A stretch of DNA of 64,000 nucleotides from Triplophysa rosa (GCF_024868665.1 NC_079904.1:1951156-2015155), one strand, 5' to 3'; numbered from the stretch's first letter, positions 1 through 14,028 are shown. The notes: generated from the letters alone by a model not told the origin. Program-made: numbers and translations.

Positions 1-334
1 TTGAAGACGATCACACAGAGGTTTTACATGGATTGTACAGATGTGTCTGACAGGGTCTTATTCAGAGAAGTGTGAATAAATCCTAATGAATAATGAATTC
101 TCACGAATTCAGTTCAGATTTATTTCTATTGTGCTTTTCACTATTGTGCATTGCTGCAGATAATAGAAGTCACAGAAATATATACAATACATGATATATG
201 ATTGTATTGTAGTTTTTAATAAGATGTACTGTACATTGAGAGAAACACTGTAACTGATAATAGTTGTCTGGAGGTTTGTAAACAGACCATTATATTCGAG
301 TGTGCGTATCCAATTTTTCATAGATGTATATTAG

Positions 335-600
335 CAACACTGTAAAAAACAACGTAAAAAATTTACATTTACTGGGGTGATAGAAATATACTGTAAAATA
401 ACAGTTTTTCCGTAAAATTACTTGTTTTCCAGTTTTTCTTGTAAATTATCAGTCTTTTTCTGTAGTTTGACTACAGCTAGTTTGACAACTAGTTTTGGAT
501 TGAAAAAATATGTATAAAATCTGTAAAAAAAAAAAATGTGTAAAATTACGAGGTTTTTTATCGTGAATACTGTTTAATAAAATTAAAACTACTTAACAAC
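335..600. repeat. AT-rich MITE-like repeat beginning CACTGTAAAAAA
   Basis: The stretch opens with an 'acactgtaaaaaacaacg' type end and contains repeated 'ctgtaaaataacagtttttc' and 'gtaaaattac' blocks. This layout is typical of short non-autonomous DNA elements in fish genomes. The right end is not sharply defined and the family name is not assigned. Confidence 0.45.
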
Positions 601-779
601 CATGTGGAAGTGATATTTTTAATAAAAATATACAAAATTCTTGAACCGATAAACTTCTTCATTTTACAAAGAATGTCATTTGTGAATGTTGGGTACTCGT
701 TTTACAAACGATTTTTGATTGATTTCAGATATTTTTCATTTTGCTGTCAAGTTATTTGGCTTGTGTTATTGCCCTTATT

Positions 780-895
780 AAAATTTACCATGTTTTTACT
801 ACGGTAACCATAGTTTAAATGTGGTATTTACAGTATATTTACCTTTCTTACTACAGTAACCACAGTTTAACCATGACTTTTCATATGGATACACT
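780..895. repeat. Short repeat of ACCATGxTTTACTACxGTAACCA type
   Basis: Two diverged copies of a motif (tttactacggtaaccatagttta, then ttactacagtaaccacagttta) lie side by side. The same motif family fills 35,440-35,870 inside intron 1 of the Pellino gene. It looks like a widespread fish AT-rich palindromic repeat. Confidence 0.4.
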
Positions 896-3663
896 AATAG
901 TAATCTGTCTGCCAAAACACACCCATTTGGATGGATGGATAGTCTCCTGCTATCAGGCAAAAGGTGAAAGACTGCTGTTTAGTTTAAACTTTAAAGAGTC
1001 AGCAGCTTACAACATCATTATTATTGACACATTAACTGAAGTGTTGAGTTCTTCAGAAGAAACTTGCACATCTTGGTATTTCTCATAATGAGCTCTGCTT
1101 GACTCCAAACTGGATGAGAATGAAGTGTTGTGAACTTGGTAAAGATAATCCAACAGTGATGAGCAGCGGTTCTTCTCGAGTCCAACTGAAATGTCTTCAT
1201 CCAGTGAGTCATTTCATTGCTTTATCACTGCCGCTTTCTGCTCGATTTCATTGCTTAGATGTGCTTTAGAAAGTGAAGCAGCGGTTTCTTTGAGCCAAAC
1301 CATCACGCTTCAATGCAAAGCTCATCAGAGCTGAAGCATCTGTGTACAAGCAACACAAACACAGTTAGAAATGCTTCATTCCACACTCAAATGAGATACG
1401 CTTTATAAACATGCAGAAACGTCAGTCGCTCGAGCAATGTGAGATTTGGTTGATCTGGACATTTGACCGGTGAGATTTGTGTGTTGTAGAGAGCCAGAAG
1501 ATTCAGACTTAATGTCTTCTTGTGTTTCATCTGGTCGGTTTTTTCAATGTTCTTAAGTAGTTTAACTTGTTGCCGTGATGTGGCTTTCTATGTTTATTAA
1601 ACGTTGAATTGAGTATTTGAATGAGTGTTGACGCCCAAGCTCTGTTAGTTCTCTGTCTCGCTATAGACAGCTTTCTTCTAAAGCAGATAAGAGACGGACT
1701 TTGAAAAGGATGTGAAATTAGTGTCCAGATGGTCTTGTCTTCATTTAATGCCAAACCAGCATCCAGCTGAACAGAAGTGTTGGGAAATAGAATCTGTTTC
1801 TTCGGCCTTGAGCGTCTCTTCAGTTTTCATGCCTCATATTTAAAAGGCCTTACCGTCACCTCCAATCTCTTTCGAAATGCCAAATATTCATAAACAGAAA
1901 TATGATATTGCTTAAAGTCGGCTTGAATGGCGGTTTGTGATTGTGATGTGCATCTGAGTGAAACAGCTTCTGTAATGATAATGAATGATGTCGTTTGAAG
2001 GGGGAGGAGAGGTTAACCTTTGATAAAATCATTTTTACGTTTTCAAAAGACAAAAGTACAGAAAAACACAACGAAAGTAGACAGGACAACATTAACACAC
2101 ATAACTGAAGCTCTGAAATTCCATTTGGTGTGAACAATTGTTGTCCATCTCCGCTGGGGAAATGAGCTTCAAATTGCTTCAAACGACGATTTGACGGCCG
2201 ATGTGCAAAAATGAGAAATAGATGAGTCTGAATGCAAAGCAAACCTAATTATGAAGGCATCGCGTCTCCTGAGCGAGAAAAGAGAAAGTTAATCTTCACA
2301 CAAAACAACCGGACGATTGAAGATTCAGGGAGGCATGAACCAGCATTGATGGGTGATGTTCAATTGAACCCATCATGAGATTAAATCCAAGCGTAAGGGG
2401 TGAGAAAACAGGGGCGGTGTTTGGCACGTGTGATGCGAAACACAGCTAACTGAAGTCAGACCTGGACCGATGGAGATCTCCAAAGCCATGATCTCAGATT
2501 TCCATGTTAAAAGGATGAGTTAGAGTGAACCGTGGGACATGGGAATGAAGAGAAACAGAGAGGAATCACAATATGCAATATACAGTAAATGAATCATTTG
2601 AGTTGGATCATTTAAATGATTCATTGGAACTGATTCACATTAGCGGTCTAAATGATTTGTCTGAAACTCTTCACACCTTTAGAAATGTTTTTATAAACAT
2701 ACACATCCTAATGAACATATACCTATTATTAATTTTACATTCAAAATATTAAGTTATTAATATAATTCAAAATATTAATATTGCCTATTATAAATACACT
2801 GAAATGGCCGAGGCGCTGAAATTGTTAATAAAAAACAAACTAACACTAAACGAAACTAATCATAAATTAGTTTCAAACATTAGTGCGGTGTTAAAAAATT
2901 AAAACAGAAAGTTTTTCTGGACAGCATTGCAAACTTTTTCCAAAGGGGTCCATATGGCAATACTATAAATAAATAAACAATACAATTATAAAAAAATAAA
3001 CATGACAAAAAATTATGACAAAAGCACATAACAAAATTGCTAAAACCTTCAAACTAAAAATAAAGTTAAATGTCATCTTCTGTTCTATAGTTCAGGTCTA
3101 GTTTATTGTCTTGTCTTTTATGCTTAAAAATGCTATTGAAACTGTTATAAAGTAATGAGATTTTTGTAATGTACACTCTGTATATATGCTGCATGGATGT
3201 GGAGGGTGAAATATGAACTCATTCATTTATGGAGGCAGTGTAACAATTACAATTCGTTTTACAATAATTAAATGCCATTAACTGCAGTGTAGCTCATATT
3301 CCTCCCAGGCTTTTATCAATGTCTTTACTGGCCATAATTGAAACAGTCCGGCGTCTTAATAGGTCACGCAATTAAAATTATATTCATAGCGTGATGTAGC
3401 AATTACGTAAGCATATTAAAACCTGCCATAGTGATTTATAAATGCTCACACTTAGTGACTGATCTCAAGTCGTGTTTTTCACAGCATGTTGTGTTTTAGG
3501 AAATATTGGACACGTTTTGTTCATTTTATTCTTCACTTTTGTAAAAGCTTATAAAAGTAGATAAATAAGCCATTTGTTTGTTCCATTACTTGTTTGCTGT
3601 GCTTGAAGTGGGGAAAAAAGGTTCTGGTATTTTGATATATAATTTTGATAATATTTTGATTAA

Positions 3664-4246
3664 GGTGTTTACATGAGTTGCTTTAAGAATATACCTTTCA
3701 TGTTCCCGTTTTACATGTTACTCTACATCGTTGGATTAATGACATACGTCATTACGTCCCTAAGCGACGCCGTTCGACGTTCCCTCCATAATTTCATGCA
3801 TCAACAAACGGTTCGTCTTCGCCATGGTACCACGTACAGTTTTTGGTGTTTCATTTATTTTCTAGAATTGTTGGCATCTTTCTTGTTTCCCGTTCGGACC
3901 AAAAATGTGCTTTCTTGCTTGAAGCCATGTTGTTTGCCGTAAAACGAAACGGCTGTCCACTGCCGTGCGTGTGTGTAACCTGTCGCAAAGTGCCGCCAAA
4001 GTTCCTATACGCGCCGGTAATAGTGCGATTAAGATGTGTATTGTACATGTCTATACCGCACTTCAATAATGCCACTAAAATAGGACTACTCCACCCGTCT
4101 TAATTCCATTTGTGTTTACTACCATTATGAGTTTAGACGGATTAAGCTAATCAAAAAGTTCTGTTTACATGGTCCATTCTTAATCAGAGTATTGTCTTAA
4201 TCCTGTTAATATCGGAATATTGTTGTCCATGTAAACGTGGTCACTG
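3664..4246. repeat. Putative non-autonomous DNA element with GTTTACATG inverted ends
   Basis: The left end reads 'ggtgtttacatgagttgc' and the right end, reverse-complemented, reads 'cacgtttacatggacaac', so the two ends are inverted copies. The reading frames inside (3,673-4,103) are low-complexity and resemble no protein family. A MITE-like element is the simplest reading. Confidence 0.4.
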
Positions 4247-6106
4247 TCATTAGCGCCCGCCTGCAGACTGTCTTCTTCTTGATTTGCTGAACGTTCTGTC
4301 TTCTTTAGTTTTATTGGATGAAATGCTGCTTGGTTTCTGTAATTTGATTGGCTGGAATTCTGAAAATCCCTTGTTGATTGGTCAGTCTGTTGATATCGGG
4401 TAGCTCCGCGCCAAAGACCCTAGATGGAAAGACTGCAATCTTTAGCCGAAAAAGCGTAAAGGCTAATGCTAACGCCGCCATCGTGGCTCTAGCAAATCAC
4501 CCATACAATGACGCTTTGACTGGAAGTGGCGCGTACCGTTTGTATATAAACTGAAATTAACTAAAAACTAACCTTGTCTAAACTAGTAATAGATTAAACC
4601 TATATAGTAATATGATTCGCAATATTGAAAATAAATAAAAGATAAAATAAAATACAATTTTAAAAGTCAACAAAAAGTAACATAAAAACTAATGGAACAA
4701 ACATCAAAAACTTCACTAATTTATTGTTTTCATCATAATGAATTGTGAAAACTCATGACTATTAAACGCTGAAATAGCCTAATTGTGTATTTCCACTACA
4801 GCGGAGCGTGCCGCTGGCAACGCTGAAACGCATTTGCTTTGAGGCGTGTCATTAATTTTACGCCAACACGCCTCCGAAATGAATCCACCATTTGCAAGCA
4901 GTCGGAAACATACGTCATAATCTTGGCTTGCCTGCGTCAAGCGCAGCTCTCATACAAATGAATTGAAAATGCTCGCTCTGCTCCGCTCCGCGCCAGTGGA
5001 AACGCACCATAAACGTTAAGTGTTATAAAAACCGAAAAAGAAAAAAACAGAAGCTCCCTCCCCAGTGCCTTCCCCATAGCAGCACCCTTGACATGAGGCA
5101 TACTTTAAATCATCCACATGTATAGTTATCTGAATAACATCACACCAGGTTTAATGTCACAGACATCTAACGGAAATTCTAGCGCCCCCTTGAGGTGTGT
5201 TGCTTCCACGGTACAAAACATGTTTATTGTGTGTAATGAGGCCACACGCTTGCAATGTGTTAGTCAAACGTTTACTTCTTAGCGTGTTTGTAATCTCTGC
5301 GGAGAAGATGCCGGTTTCATCCACCGAGAGTCTCTTACAGCCTCGGGGCAGCGTGAACTTGGACCTAATCCCACATCTGAGAGCCGACTCCGTCCTCCAC
5401 ACAGCCGGCAGGAGGAAAACATCATCAGAATGAAAAAAATCATTTAACCAGATCAGCGATGAGCGCTACACGCTGTTTGACGCCCGCGGGTGATGAAACT
5501 ACCACATCACTTCCACCAGGACCTTCAGAAACTCTCCTCTCTGTCCTGGATGGACATGTCCCTGTGGAGAAGGTCTAATAGATGCATATTGTTCATACAT
5601 GAGAGTTCTCATTGTTTAGCGTGAGGTTACAGATGCATATGACCGATGACGTGCCAAGAATCAAGAATCTGATGGATCTACATTTCCTTGATGCACGATG
5701 GAAAGCTGTTGGTTTGATTCACGGTTTATTTGATAAGGCTTACGGCTTGAGCGTGCGTGAGTGCTGATGTTGTGGAAATGACAAACGGCGGGTAAAGACA
5801 CTTATCAGCGTGGAGATTAAAGGTAGAGTTCACCCACAACCATCATTTCCTCTCCCTCGTGCCACTTTAAATCTCTGTGATTTACTTTCTTCTGCAGGAG
5901 CTCAAAGCGGCACGATCTGTTTGTGTTAAACAGAAGAATCTCACACAGCTTCACAACGGCCAAGAGGAAAATGTCATTGCTCAGAGGTTGCTCTACAAGA
6001 GCTCAGGAGATGCTCTGTTGATTTCAACGTCATCTCATATTTCTCCTAAAATTGGAGAGAAAAAGAGACGATTGTTGAAACACTTGAAGAGTGATGAAGG
6101 TGTAAA

Positions 6107-6300
6107 ATGAATGTAGATTGTAGAAGTAAAATAATCTGGATTTGAGTCAATTTGATGAGAAATGTTTGAACTTCAATAATATTGACTTTTGATTGCAGAC
6201 AAATCTGAGCTCAGTTTGGGACATTGTTGAGATCTCTTCTGAAACTCTAATGACAGAGACATTTGTCAGATTTTTGGTTCTTTTTTACAGGAGAAATGTT
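6107..6300 (+). repeat. Unclassified dispersed repeat, copy 1 of 3
   Basis: This shares a long run of near-identical blocks with 13,364-13,580 in the same orientation: 'aatgtagattgtaga', 'ttcaataatattgactttt', 'acaaatctgagctc', 'acattgttgagatctctt', 'agacatttgtcagattt' and 'aggagaaat', in the same order. An inverted third copy lies at about 11,945-12,100. The family is not recognised. Confidence 0.6.
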
Positions 6301-6880
6301 GTGTTGGAAGTGTTATCGAGCTCCTAATGGTTGCATCGGCGTTGAAAGTTCAGACAAACCCAGACACACTGTTCTAATTTCTGGAATAGATTTTTGAGAG
6401 TAAAATGAAGCGGCTCCCGCAGGGAAACACACAGCGTTTGTGTGGGAGACAGCAGTGCTCGCTGACATCTAATGTTGCGTTTCACTTCTATTATTGCACG
6501 CAAATGAAAGTGATATTTCTTACTTGGAGAAGCTTGTGGTTTTTGTTTTCGCTTCCGCACTGCGTTACACAGAAACACGGTGACTTTTTTGCCATTTTCA
6601 TGTGATTAAAATGATAGTTTATACAAGTATTTGGACATTTACTAAATGTCACTTATGTCGCTCACATAAAAAGCGAGAAAGCAAGTGTCATTTTTGAAAG
6701 CAAAAGCAGCACATTAAACACATTATTCCAGCTAGACATTTAACAGTAAGTGAGGTGAAAGGTAAAATAATAGATTGTGACTTTTGTGGCTGTCACTTGT
6801 TTGTATGTCTGCAGTTAATGTGATGATCTACACTTGTGGTTGAAGAACACCTTAGTCTTTAAAACGTTTATGACGATGTC

Positions 6881-6930
6881 AAGTCCCTTTTATTTATATA
6901 GTGCTTTATACAATACAGATAAAGTACATA
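6881..6930. repeat. Fragment of the TTTATATAG(C/T)GCTTT fish repeat
   Basis: The phrase 'tttatttatatagtgcttta' followed by 'tacaatacag' matches the start of a very common fish interspersed repeat. A longer copy lies at 54,705-54,800 ('tttatatagcgcttttcac'). Confidence 0.4.
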
Positions 6931-7225
6931 TCCCTTCCAAAAATGTATTCTTCAATTTATTTTATTAAGTCTACTTCAGTAAAGTTCAAGTACATTTTAA
7001 GTATACTTTAGGCCTAAGTATAATATCCATGAACTATAGTTTTATAGATTTATATTTCAATATTACTTTCATTCGTTTTAAGTTTATAAACTTATACTTT
7101 TAAGAAACAGTAATAAACTTTGAGTGTAGTATTATGTACTAGTATTATGTTTAACATTTTTGTTTGTACTGCAACCTAAAACATGAATTTATAAGTTATT
7201 CTGATAGTTTACTAGTTCAATACTT

Positions 7226-7924
7226 CACTGTAAAAATTTCAACTTTAAAAATGTTCTCCCTATTAAGATAAACAAGTAACTTGAACATAGAATGTTTAGT
7301 TAAATTATCAAATTATTCAAAATTATTGTTTTGAATATACTACACAAAATATGTTTCTAACAAAGATTATTTTGTTGACTGGATTTAGATTCTCAAGTTT
7401 TTGCCCAAAATGCGTCAGAAAGTTTGCCCAACTTACAAAACAGTATTTTTTTTGTAATAGTATTCTGAACAAACAATAATGCAAGAGTTTGAAAGTTCCC
7501 AACATGCATTGTAGCATGTTCAATTCTGTTTCTTACTTGTTTTTCTTTTAAAGATTAGTGTTTTAGTTCTGGCTGGCTTAATTTATGCTTTAATTTAAGT
7601 TTAGAGTTGTTTTAATGAATGATGGTTTTTGATCGTTACAATGGTTGAGGTTTGTGTGTTTAATGTTGAGGTGTAAGTGCATGACATAATGGCATAACCA
7701 TAAGTGTTACACAGTTCATTGATAAATCTATATTCTCTATGTATGTTCAGCCAACAAAAAATATTTTGTTCTGTTGTTCAATACGTATACTTGACTATGT
7801 TGTGACAACTAATGACTTTTTTTTAGTTGGGTGGACTTCAGTCTGTTTGTTGAGTTAACTCAAAAACGTGCTTGTGGTAGGTTGCTTTATTATTTTAAGT
7901 GGACTCAACTATTTTTTACAGGGT
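7226..7924. repeat. MITE-like element, CACTGTAAAAA ... TTTTTTACAGGG
   Basis: The left end 'cactgtaaaaatttcaac' and right end 'caactattttttacaggg' are inverted relative to each other. The right part contains the 'gttgagttaactcaa' and 'ttttaagtggactcaac' phrases seen in a frequent fish palindromic element. Internal frames (for example 7,323-7,523 on the minus strand) are AT-rich shadows. Confidence 0.5.
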
Positions 7925-8199
7925 TGTAGCACATTTTTTAGTTCATGAAAGTCGACTAAGTTGTCAAAACCTGTAATATTTAATCTAAGTTAAGCATATA
8001 AACGTAGTTTATAGGAACTCAAAGCTAACTCATATACGTTGAACATGTTCTGGTGGACATTATCAGAATTCCTCAACTGTGAAACGAAGTCAAATAAAAG
8101 ATGCTCATGATTATATATCATTTTCTGTATCTACATCGATTACATAAAGCAACACAGTAACGGAACAGAAAAAAAGGAACTCGAGAGTCATGCGAAGCT

Positions 8200-8960
8200 T
8201 CACGCCTCCAGTGTCGCGAGGTGATTATATATTGCGCGTGACAGGCGAACATTAACATTATTTTCTCCATGACGACGGTTATTATGTCTGTCTGGACCCT
8301 CATTAACTCTTCCAGTTGAGACCGTGATAACCTTGTGTGTGAGACTTCCGAGCAGATAATGATGATCCCCACTCGAGCGTGTCAGCGTCATAGCGCACAG
8401 AGATGTTTCGAGAACTTTTCCACCCCGTTCAGCACATTTTACGAGAGCGGCGTCTGGCCTCGCCGGATAAAGATCAACCGGAGAGTTCGGGATGGCGAAG
8501 GACAATTGGCTCGTCTGTGAAACTTTAATAAGGGCCATGAATGAATCAATAAACGGGCAGAGTAGATGAAGTGGACTAAGTGTTGATTAAGGGACACTGT
8601 GGCATGCGCTACTGAATAAATCATTTCCCATGATGCTCTGGGGCCGGTCTGCCGACTGATGGGTTGCCACCATCAGACCTCTCTGCGACTGCGGTTCCTC
8701 CTCAGAGGGAGCGAGAGTTCGTGCCCGTGAGCGCGGAGTGAATGTTAACGGTGAGAAACTTCATTAGCATATTTCACACCCACGCAGCCTCTTAATTTCT
8801 TTGGGGAGAATCTCTGGATGCTGCATGTAAATGCTGCGCAATTAAGTACCATAGTTCCCTAAACTTTCCTTACCGCGTTTCCCACGGGACTCTATTGTCG
8901 GAAATCCGCAGCTAATGAAAATTCATCTCCAGCAGCCGTGTTGCGATGTTGAGTTCGTTC
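8200..8960. promoter_or_regulatory. Candidate conserved non-coding region
   Basis: This 760-bp stretch is GC-balanced, non-repetitive and stands out from its AT-rich surroundings. It contains clustered POU/homeobox-like words such as 'attagcatat', 'catgtaaat', 'gcaattaag' and 'gctaatgaaaattc', and several long unique blocks. Its reading frames are short and overlapping with no protein-like pattern. That it is regulatory is inference; no cross-species comparison was possible. Confidence 0.25.
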
Positions 8961-11944
8961 ACGAGAAGCTTTGTCGTAGCGTTTTTTTTTCACACTAGAA
9001 CGTTTCATCGGACGTGCGCGCCGGGACTGCTCTGTGTTGATAACATAACTATTACATTTAATTTATGTTAACATTCATTTTTATTATATTTTATTGTATA
9101 ATAATTGTATTAAATAAATAATTTGTTTAATTTTGTTGTATGTTCATTTTATGAAATAAACATTTTTTTTTCATTCAGCCTGTCCTCCAAGTAACGACTC
9201 AGTAGGTCGTTTGTGCACCTACAGTAGCTTATTACAACAACAGTTCACGTTTTAAATGTACGCGCCCTCTAGCGGTTGTTATGATAAAGACCCATTTATT
9301 TTTGCATTTGTAAAAGTATTAATGGTTTAACAACTGTTTATGGATTCAAGGATATTTTAAGCACCTAACCCCAATCCCACCCCTTATCCTAAACCTAACC
9401 ACTTAAACCATTAAATACAACACACCGGTAAAAGTACATTCACATGTATTTATTCCAAATTAAAATGAACAAAACAGTATAAACGTATTACAAACAAGTC
9501 GCTTTGCAAACCCTGAACTGAAGCCATACGATAACTAAACGAAGAACTCCGGGAACGGACATCAACATCTTTAAACAAACCGGAACATTAGAATGACGTA
9601 GTCGGTAACGCGAGCCAATAGCACACTCAACGCTGACGCAATGACGCTGTCTGTCACGAGACAGATGAAAGCCAATGATATTTCACTATTAAGGCTGGCG
9701 TAACTTGGCGCCAGATTTGAAAATCGCCGAATATGTGTGTATTTGTTTGTAAATACAGTTATATCAGGACATTTTGGAATGAAAATCAAACCACAACACA
9801 TGCTATTATTGCAAAATAATACCCCAAAATATAGATTTTATAATGACGGTATAGGCGATAGTTTTGCGTACAGCCAGGAGAGGCGCTAATTTGGTAAACG
9901 CTCATGTTTGTCGTATTTGCGGAAGGGACAAATGACATACGTATGTCGCAGGGTTGGAGGATATGTTGGTTAATTTGTTAATAAATGTGCAGACAAATGG
10001 CTGATATGAGGCGCCGCTTAAGCAGCTCTCATAGTGAAGGGGGCGGGACTCTTCCTATTCTAAAGCGGATTTGATTGGACGAGATCTTTGACGAGAGGCT
10101 AAAGTGTAGCGTGATGTCATGGAATTTCTAGATTTTTTTGAGCGCACGTCCCAGACTGTCAGTTTTGAAGGCTTATATCATCTAAATGGGATTTTTGTCA
10201 CCTGCATATTAGTTTATTGACGTCCTTAAGGCTAACTTATTTTTAATAAAAGGAAAAAAACGTTCATATCGAGTTCACTGGGGCTTTAAGTATATTTTGA
10301 TCAAAACATTGCGGTGACGTGTTTTCACCAAATATACTTTTCTGTCAGTATAACTCAAGTACAGCCTACTGAAGTGTCATTTTTATATAAGATATTGTTG
10401 CTGTCCTTCTGAAACCTTGTATGTCCTCAAAGTTGACAAGCACTTTTTAATTATTTTTATTGGTTAGATATTTGCAGAACCCAGTGACAAACATAAAGGG
10501 TCACTAATAATAATGATTTATGTCAAAAAATTAAAATCGCGAAATATGGAGATACAAGGTTTTAGAAGGACAGCAGCAATCTTTAAGTCTAATCATGTCT
10601 TTAATTTCTGAGCGTGCATAAAATGTCTTCTGAGATGTACATAAAAAGTATAGGCCCTACTTTACTTTATACTCAAAGCACACTTAAATAAACTTCTTTT
10701 TTGTATTCTGTGGGTCTGCAAGACCAAAACTGTTATATTTTGCTTTACTCTGAATTTCATTATAAACGCAGTTTGAGAACTTTAAACACTAAATCAGAGC
10801 TCAGTGTTTAGCTGACAAGTTAAAAAAGAGCTGCAGAGAAGAACGGCCAAGATGACTTTAGTTTTCAGTTTTGACTGGACTGCGAACGTGAACAAAAGTC
10901 ACTATTGCTTTCTGTTACTTCTGTAAAAATGGGAGAAAAATAGTTTATAGAGTGTGTAAAAGGTGAAACAGATAAGGTTCATTGAAAGAGGCTGGCTGGA
11001 ACAGAGCGTAATCTTCATTTTAACCTCAGCCAGGATCACAGGCCGCGGTTCCAGCGTGCTGAAGCATTTCTGCATTGCGACGGCGTGTTGCGAATACAGA
11101 TGAACGTCCGGCTCTCTTATCTAACCCTGTTAGCTAATCTCACTGTGTTGAATATAACGCCGCTATAGACTCTTGTTCTCTTTCTCTGGCTTGGTCTCAA
11201 AACCTGGTGAGTTGTTATATACTCCCTAAATGGGCAGCTGCCTTGTAAAGGGAAATTACACTTTATAATCTACGTCTACGATCCCAAAAATGAAGTTTAC
11301 CAAATATTGGAGTCGTCGTTTGTACAACTTTGATGACTTTTCATGTGCGCAGCTCAACACTGTTTGCTCTCATCTTTCATCGTCGGCTCTCAGCATCTCC
11401 ACAGAAGAAAGTCACGCATGTTTGGAACAACCGCGAGGATGAGAAAATGACACAATGCTCACTTTTAGTTTAACCGATTGTTATTTTCCTCTAAGATACA
11501 GAACAAACGGTGGTATTTTTTATTCCGACTTCACCAGACAAACTCTCTGCTGTGGGACACGTAGCCCGAAGGCGAGTCGCAGAGGTCGCGTCGTCTCTCT
11601 CCGGAGCCTCGGGGGTTCACGGGAAGTCAACACACAGACACTTAATGAAATTCTTCTCTCCTCGCTTCCCCGTTTATTTCCTGTCCTTGGCTTTCACTTG
11701 ATGGATTATGCCATCAGTAAGAAATAATTAACAGCGCTCCAGAGGCCTGTCTGACTGAATACTGCTGCTGGGTGAGGTTAAAGGTCAACTCCTCTTAGCA
11801 ACATTGCTCTCCTCCAGTTTCTCACATGTAATAGAACAACAGTAAACGCTATTAGTCAAGTGATGATGATGCTGTGGCTCTTCTCCATCAGTGCCTCAGG
11901 ATGAGATAGTCATCACAAAAGAAAGAAAAATAACAAATGAGAGC

Positions 11945-12100
11945 TTTAATATCTCGACTATTTCTCCGAGACATCAATGACATTCTATGGAGAGTAATGA
12001 AAACTTATTCTGAAGTCTCTTCTGCGTCTCGGTTTATCAACGATGTCTCAAACTGAGCTCAGATTTGTCAAGTTTTCAATCAGTAGTCAGTGTTATTTAA
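11945..12100 (-). repeat. Unclassified dispersed repeat, copy 2 of 3 (inverted)
   Basis: Read on the minus strand it gives 'acttgacaaatctgagctc', 'agtttgagacatcgttgat' and 'gagacgcagaagagactt', which match in order the copy at 13,364-13,580. It is therefore the same element in the opposite orientation. Confidence 0.5.
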
Positions 12101-13363
12101 CGTAACATAATGAACTCATCAACCTTTGAGCAACAAACTTTTCCTCTGAGATGTCACTGTACTTCAGGGAATTCAAAACAAACCTTGTCAGAAAGTGTCA
12201 AACCCAGATCTTGTGGAGAATTACAGAATGCAAGGAAAGATGCTTTCCAAAACCTCAAAACATGATCGCTATTTATGACTGAACAATTGAAATACATTTT
12301 ACACACAGGTATGTTCGATTTCTTTTCTTTCAATCCTTCATATATTTAAAAAAAATGTTCGTTCTTTTGACACATCAGGCTGCAGAGTTTCATATGAGAC
12401 ATGTTCAACCTTTAGGAGTCATGACAACAGACGTAGTTTTTACTTTAGCACACAGAAGCTTTCGTGGATGGTTTATTGATTCTATTGTTAATGCAGAATG
12501 GCTTTAAGAAACTATACAGAAAAAGAAAAACAAACACTTGGTGTAAAAGCACATAAGGTCTGCAATATTTTATCATCTTTAGAGAGAATTTAACATTGAT
12601 TATTTTTGTGTGTTTATATACATAATGATTCTTACATTCAACTGACACACGAGATGTATAAAACATGCATTTGTGGAACATACGTGGGTTTCGTTGTAAA
12701 GCTTGTAAAAGAATCTCAGAGGTTTTAACTATGTGTGAGTTATCCAAGTCAAAATGAAGCTTCTGTTAAATTTGTCGTGAGATAAAGGGTCTGTCTGTTT
12801 GATAGAGCTTGTGGCTCTGCATAGAGCAGAAAGCGTTGGAGGTTAAAGTGTTTTAAAATCTTCAGTTAAATGTACTTTTCTTTGGACGTTTGACCATGAG
12901 TAAAACGAATTACTATGTCGAGAGTTATGCAGCCATGTGTAGACAAACTGACCCTTCCTCTGTAGTCCAGACATAAACTCTGTGTTATTCTGTGAAGCTG
13001 CTGCCTGAAGCGTTAGACCGCACTTTTGAACTTCTCTCTGACAGAAACCGTTGAACCTTCTTTCAGAGAACAGCAATTAAAGAGAATCACTAATGTGTTT
13101 TGCACTTTATCAAAAACGTACAAAAATATATATTTCACTTCAGAGACCCACACAAAAAGACAGTGTTCTGACAAACGTCTAGTGTATGTTGTCCTTCTTA
13201 TGTCTCATTTTATTGCCGTTTATAAAAAGCAATTGAGAGATTAATGGGATTTTTCTTTTCCACTCGCGATTCTCAGAGAACAAAATAGCTTAGAAGAAAT
13301 AAAAGAAAAACAAACGAGAGAGTATTTGTTGACATCCATGAATGTAGTATGGAGGTGTAAACT

Positions 13364-13580
13364 TAATGTAGATTGTAGATTTGGGTCATTTTGAGGAGAA
13401 ATATTTGACTTAAATTTGAGATCTTCAATAATATTGACTTTTGATTTCAGACTTGACAAATCTGAGCTCGGTTTAAGACATTGTTGAGATCTCTTATGAA
13501 ACTCTGAGACATTTGTCAGATTTCCGTCTCTTTCCTTAGGAGAAATATCTGAGACGCAGATGAGACTTAAGCAAAAGTTT
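13364..13580 (+). repeat. Unclassified dispersed repeat, copy 3 of 3
   Basis: Same block order as copy 1 at 6,107-6,300. It extends further right through 'gagacgcagatgagactt', which copy 2 also has. Comparing the three copies suggests a unit of at least about 200 bp. Confidence 0.6.
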
Positions 13581-13987
13581 GCTCTTCATTTAATCATAAA
13601 TGAAAATATTAGAGCCTAATGAAAGCTGTGTGAGAAATGAGTCTGACAGCAAAGTGGGTGTGTGTGAATCTACTGCCCCCATGTGTGTGTTTGCTCTCAA
13701 CACCCCTTGAGAACAGTCATTACTTCTGTGATAAGTCGAATATTTAGTGACAGTCATTTCTCAGTCCTGTTCAAATGTGTTTTATTAATCACTAGGATAA
13801 AATTTACCCCGGTGTCAAATGTTGCATGAAATCTCATCTGTTTATACAGATATTTTCTGTCTGTCTGCATTTTCAGTCATGCCGAGGATTATCTGTTTTC
13901 AATCATCCACGAAATTCTCACTCAAAGTTGTATCAAATTTTCAAAAGGTGAATCTCTGAGATGCGCCCACGTTCAGAATGAAACAGG

Positions 13988-14028
13988 CGTGTGCGTGCAT
14001 GTGCGTGCGTGCGTGCGTGTGCGTGTGC

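Noticed and set aside
3673..4103. Overlapping frames of 89 and 86 residues
   Set aside because: They lie inside a MITE-like element with inverted ends and match no recognisable protein pattern.
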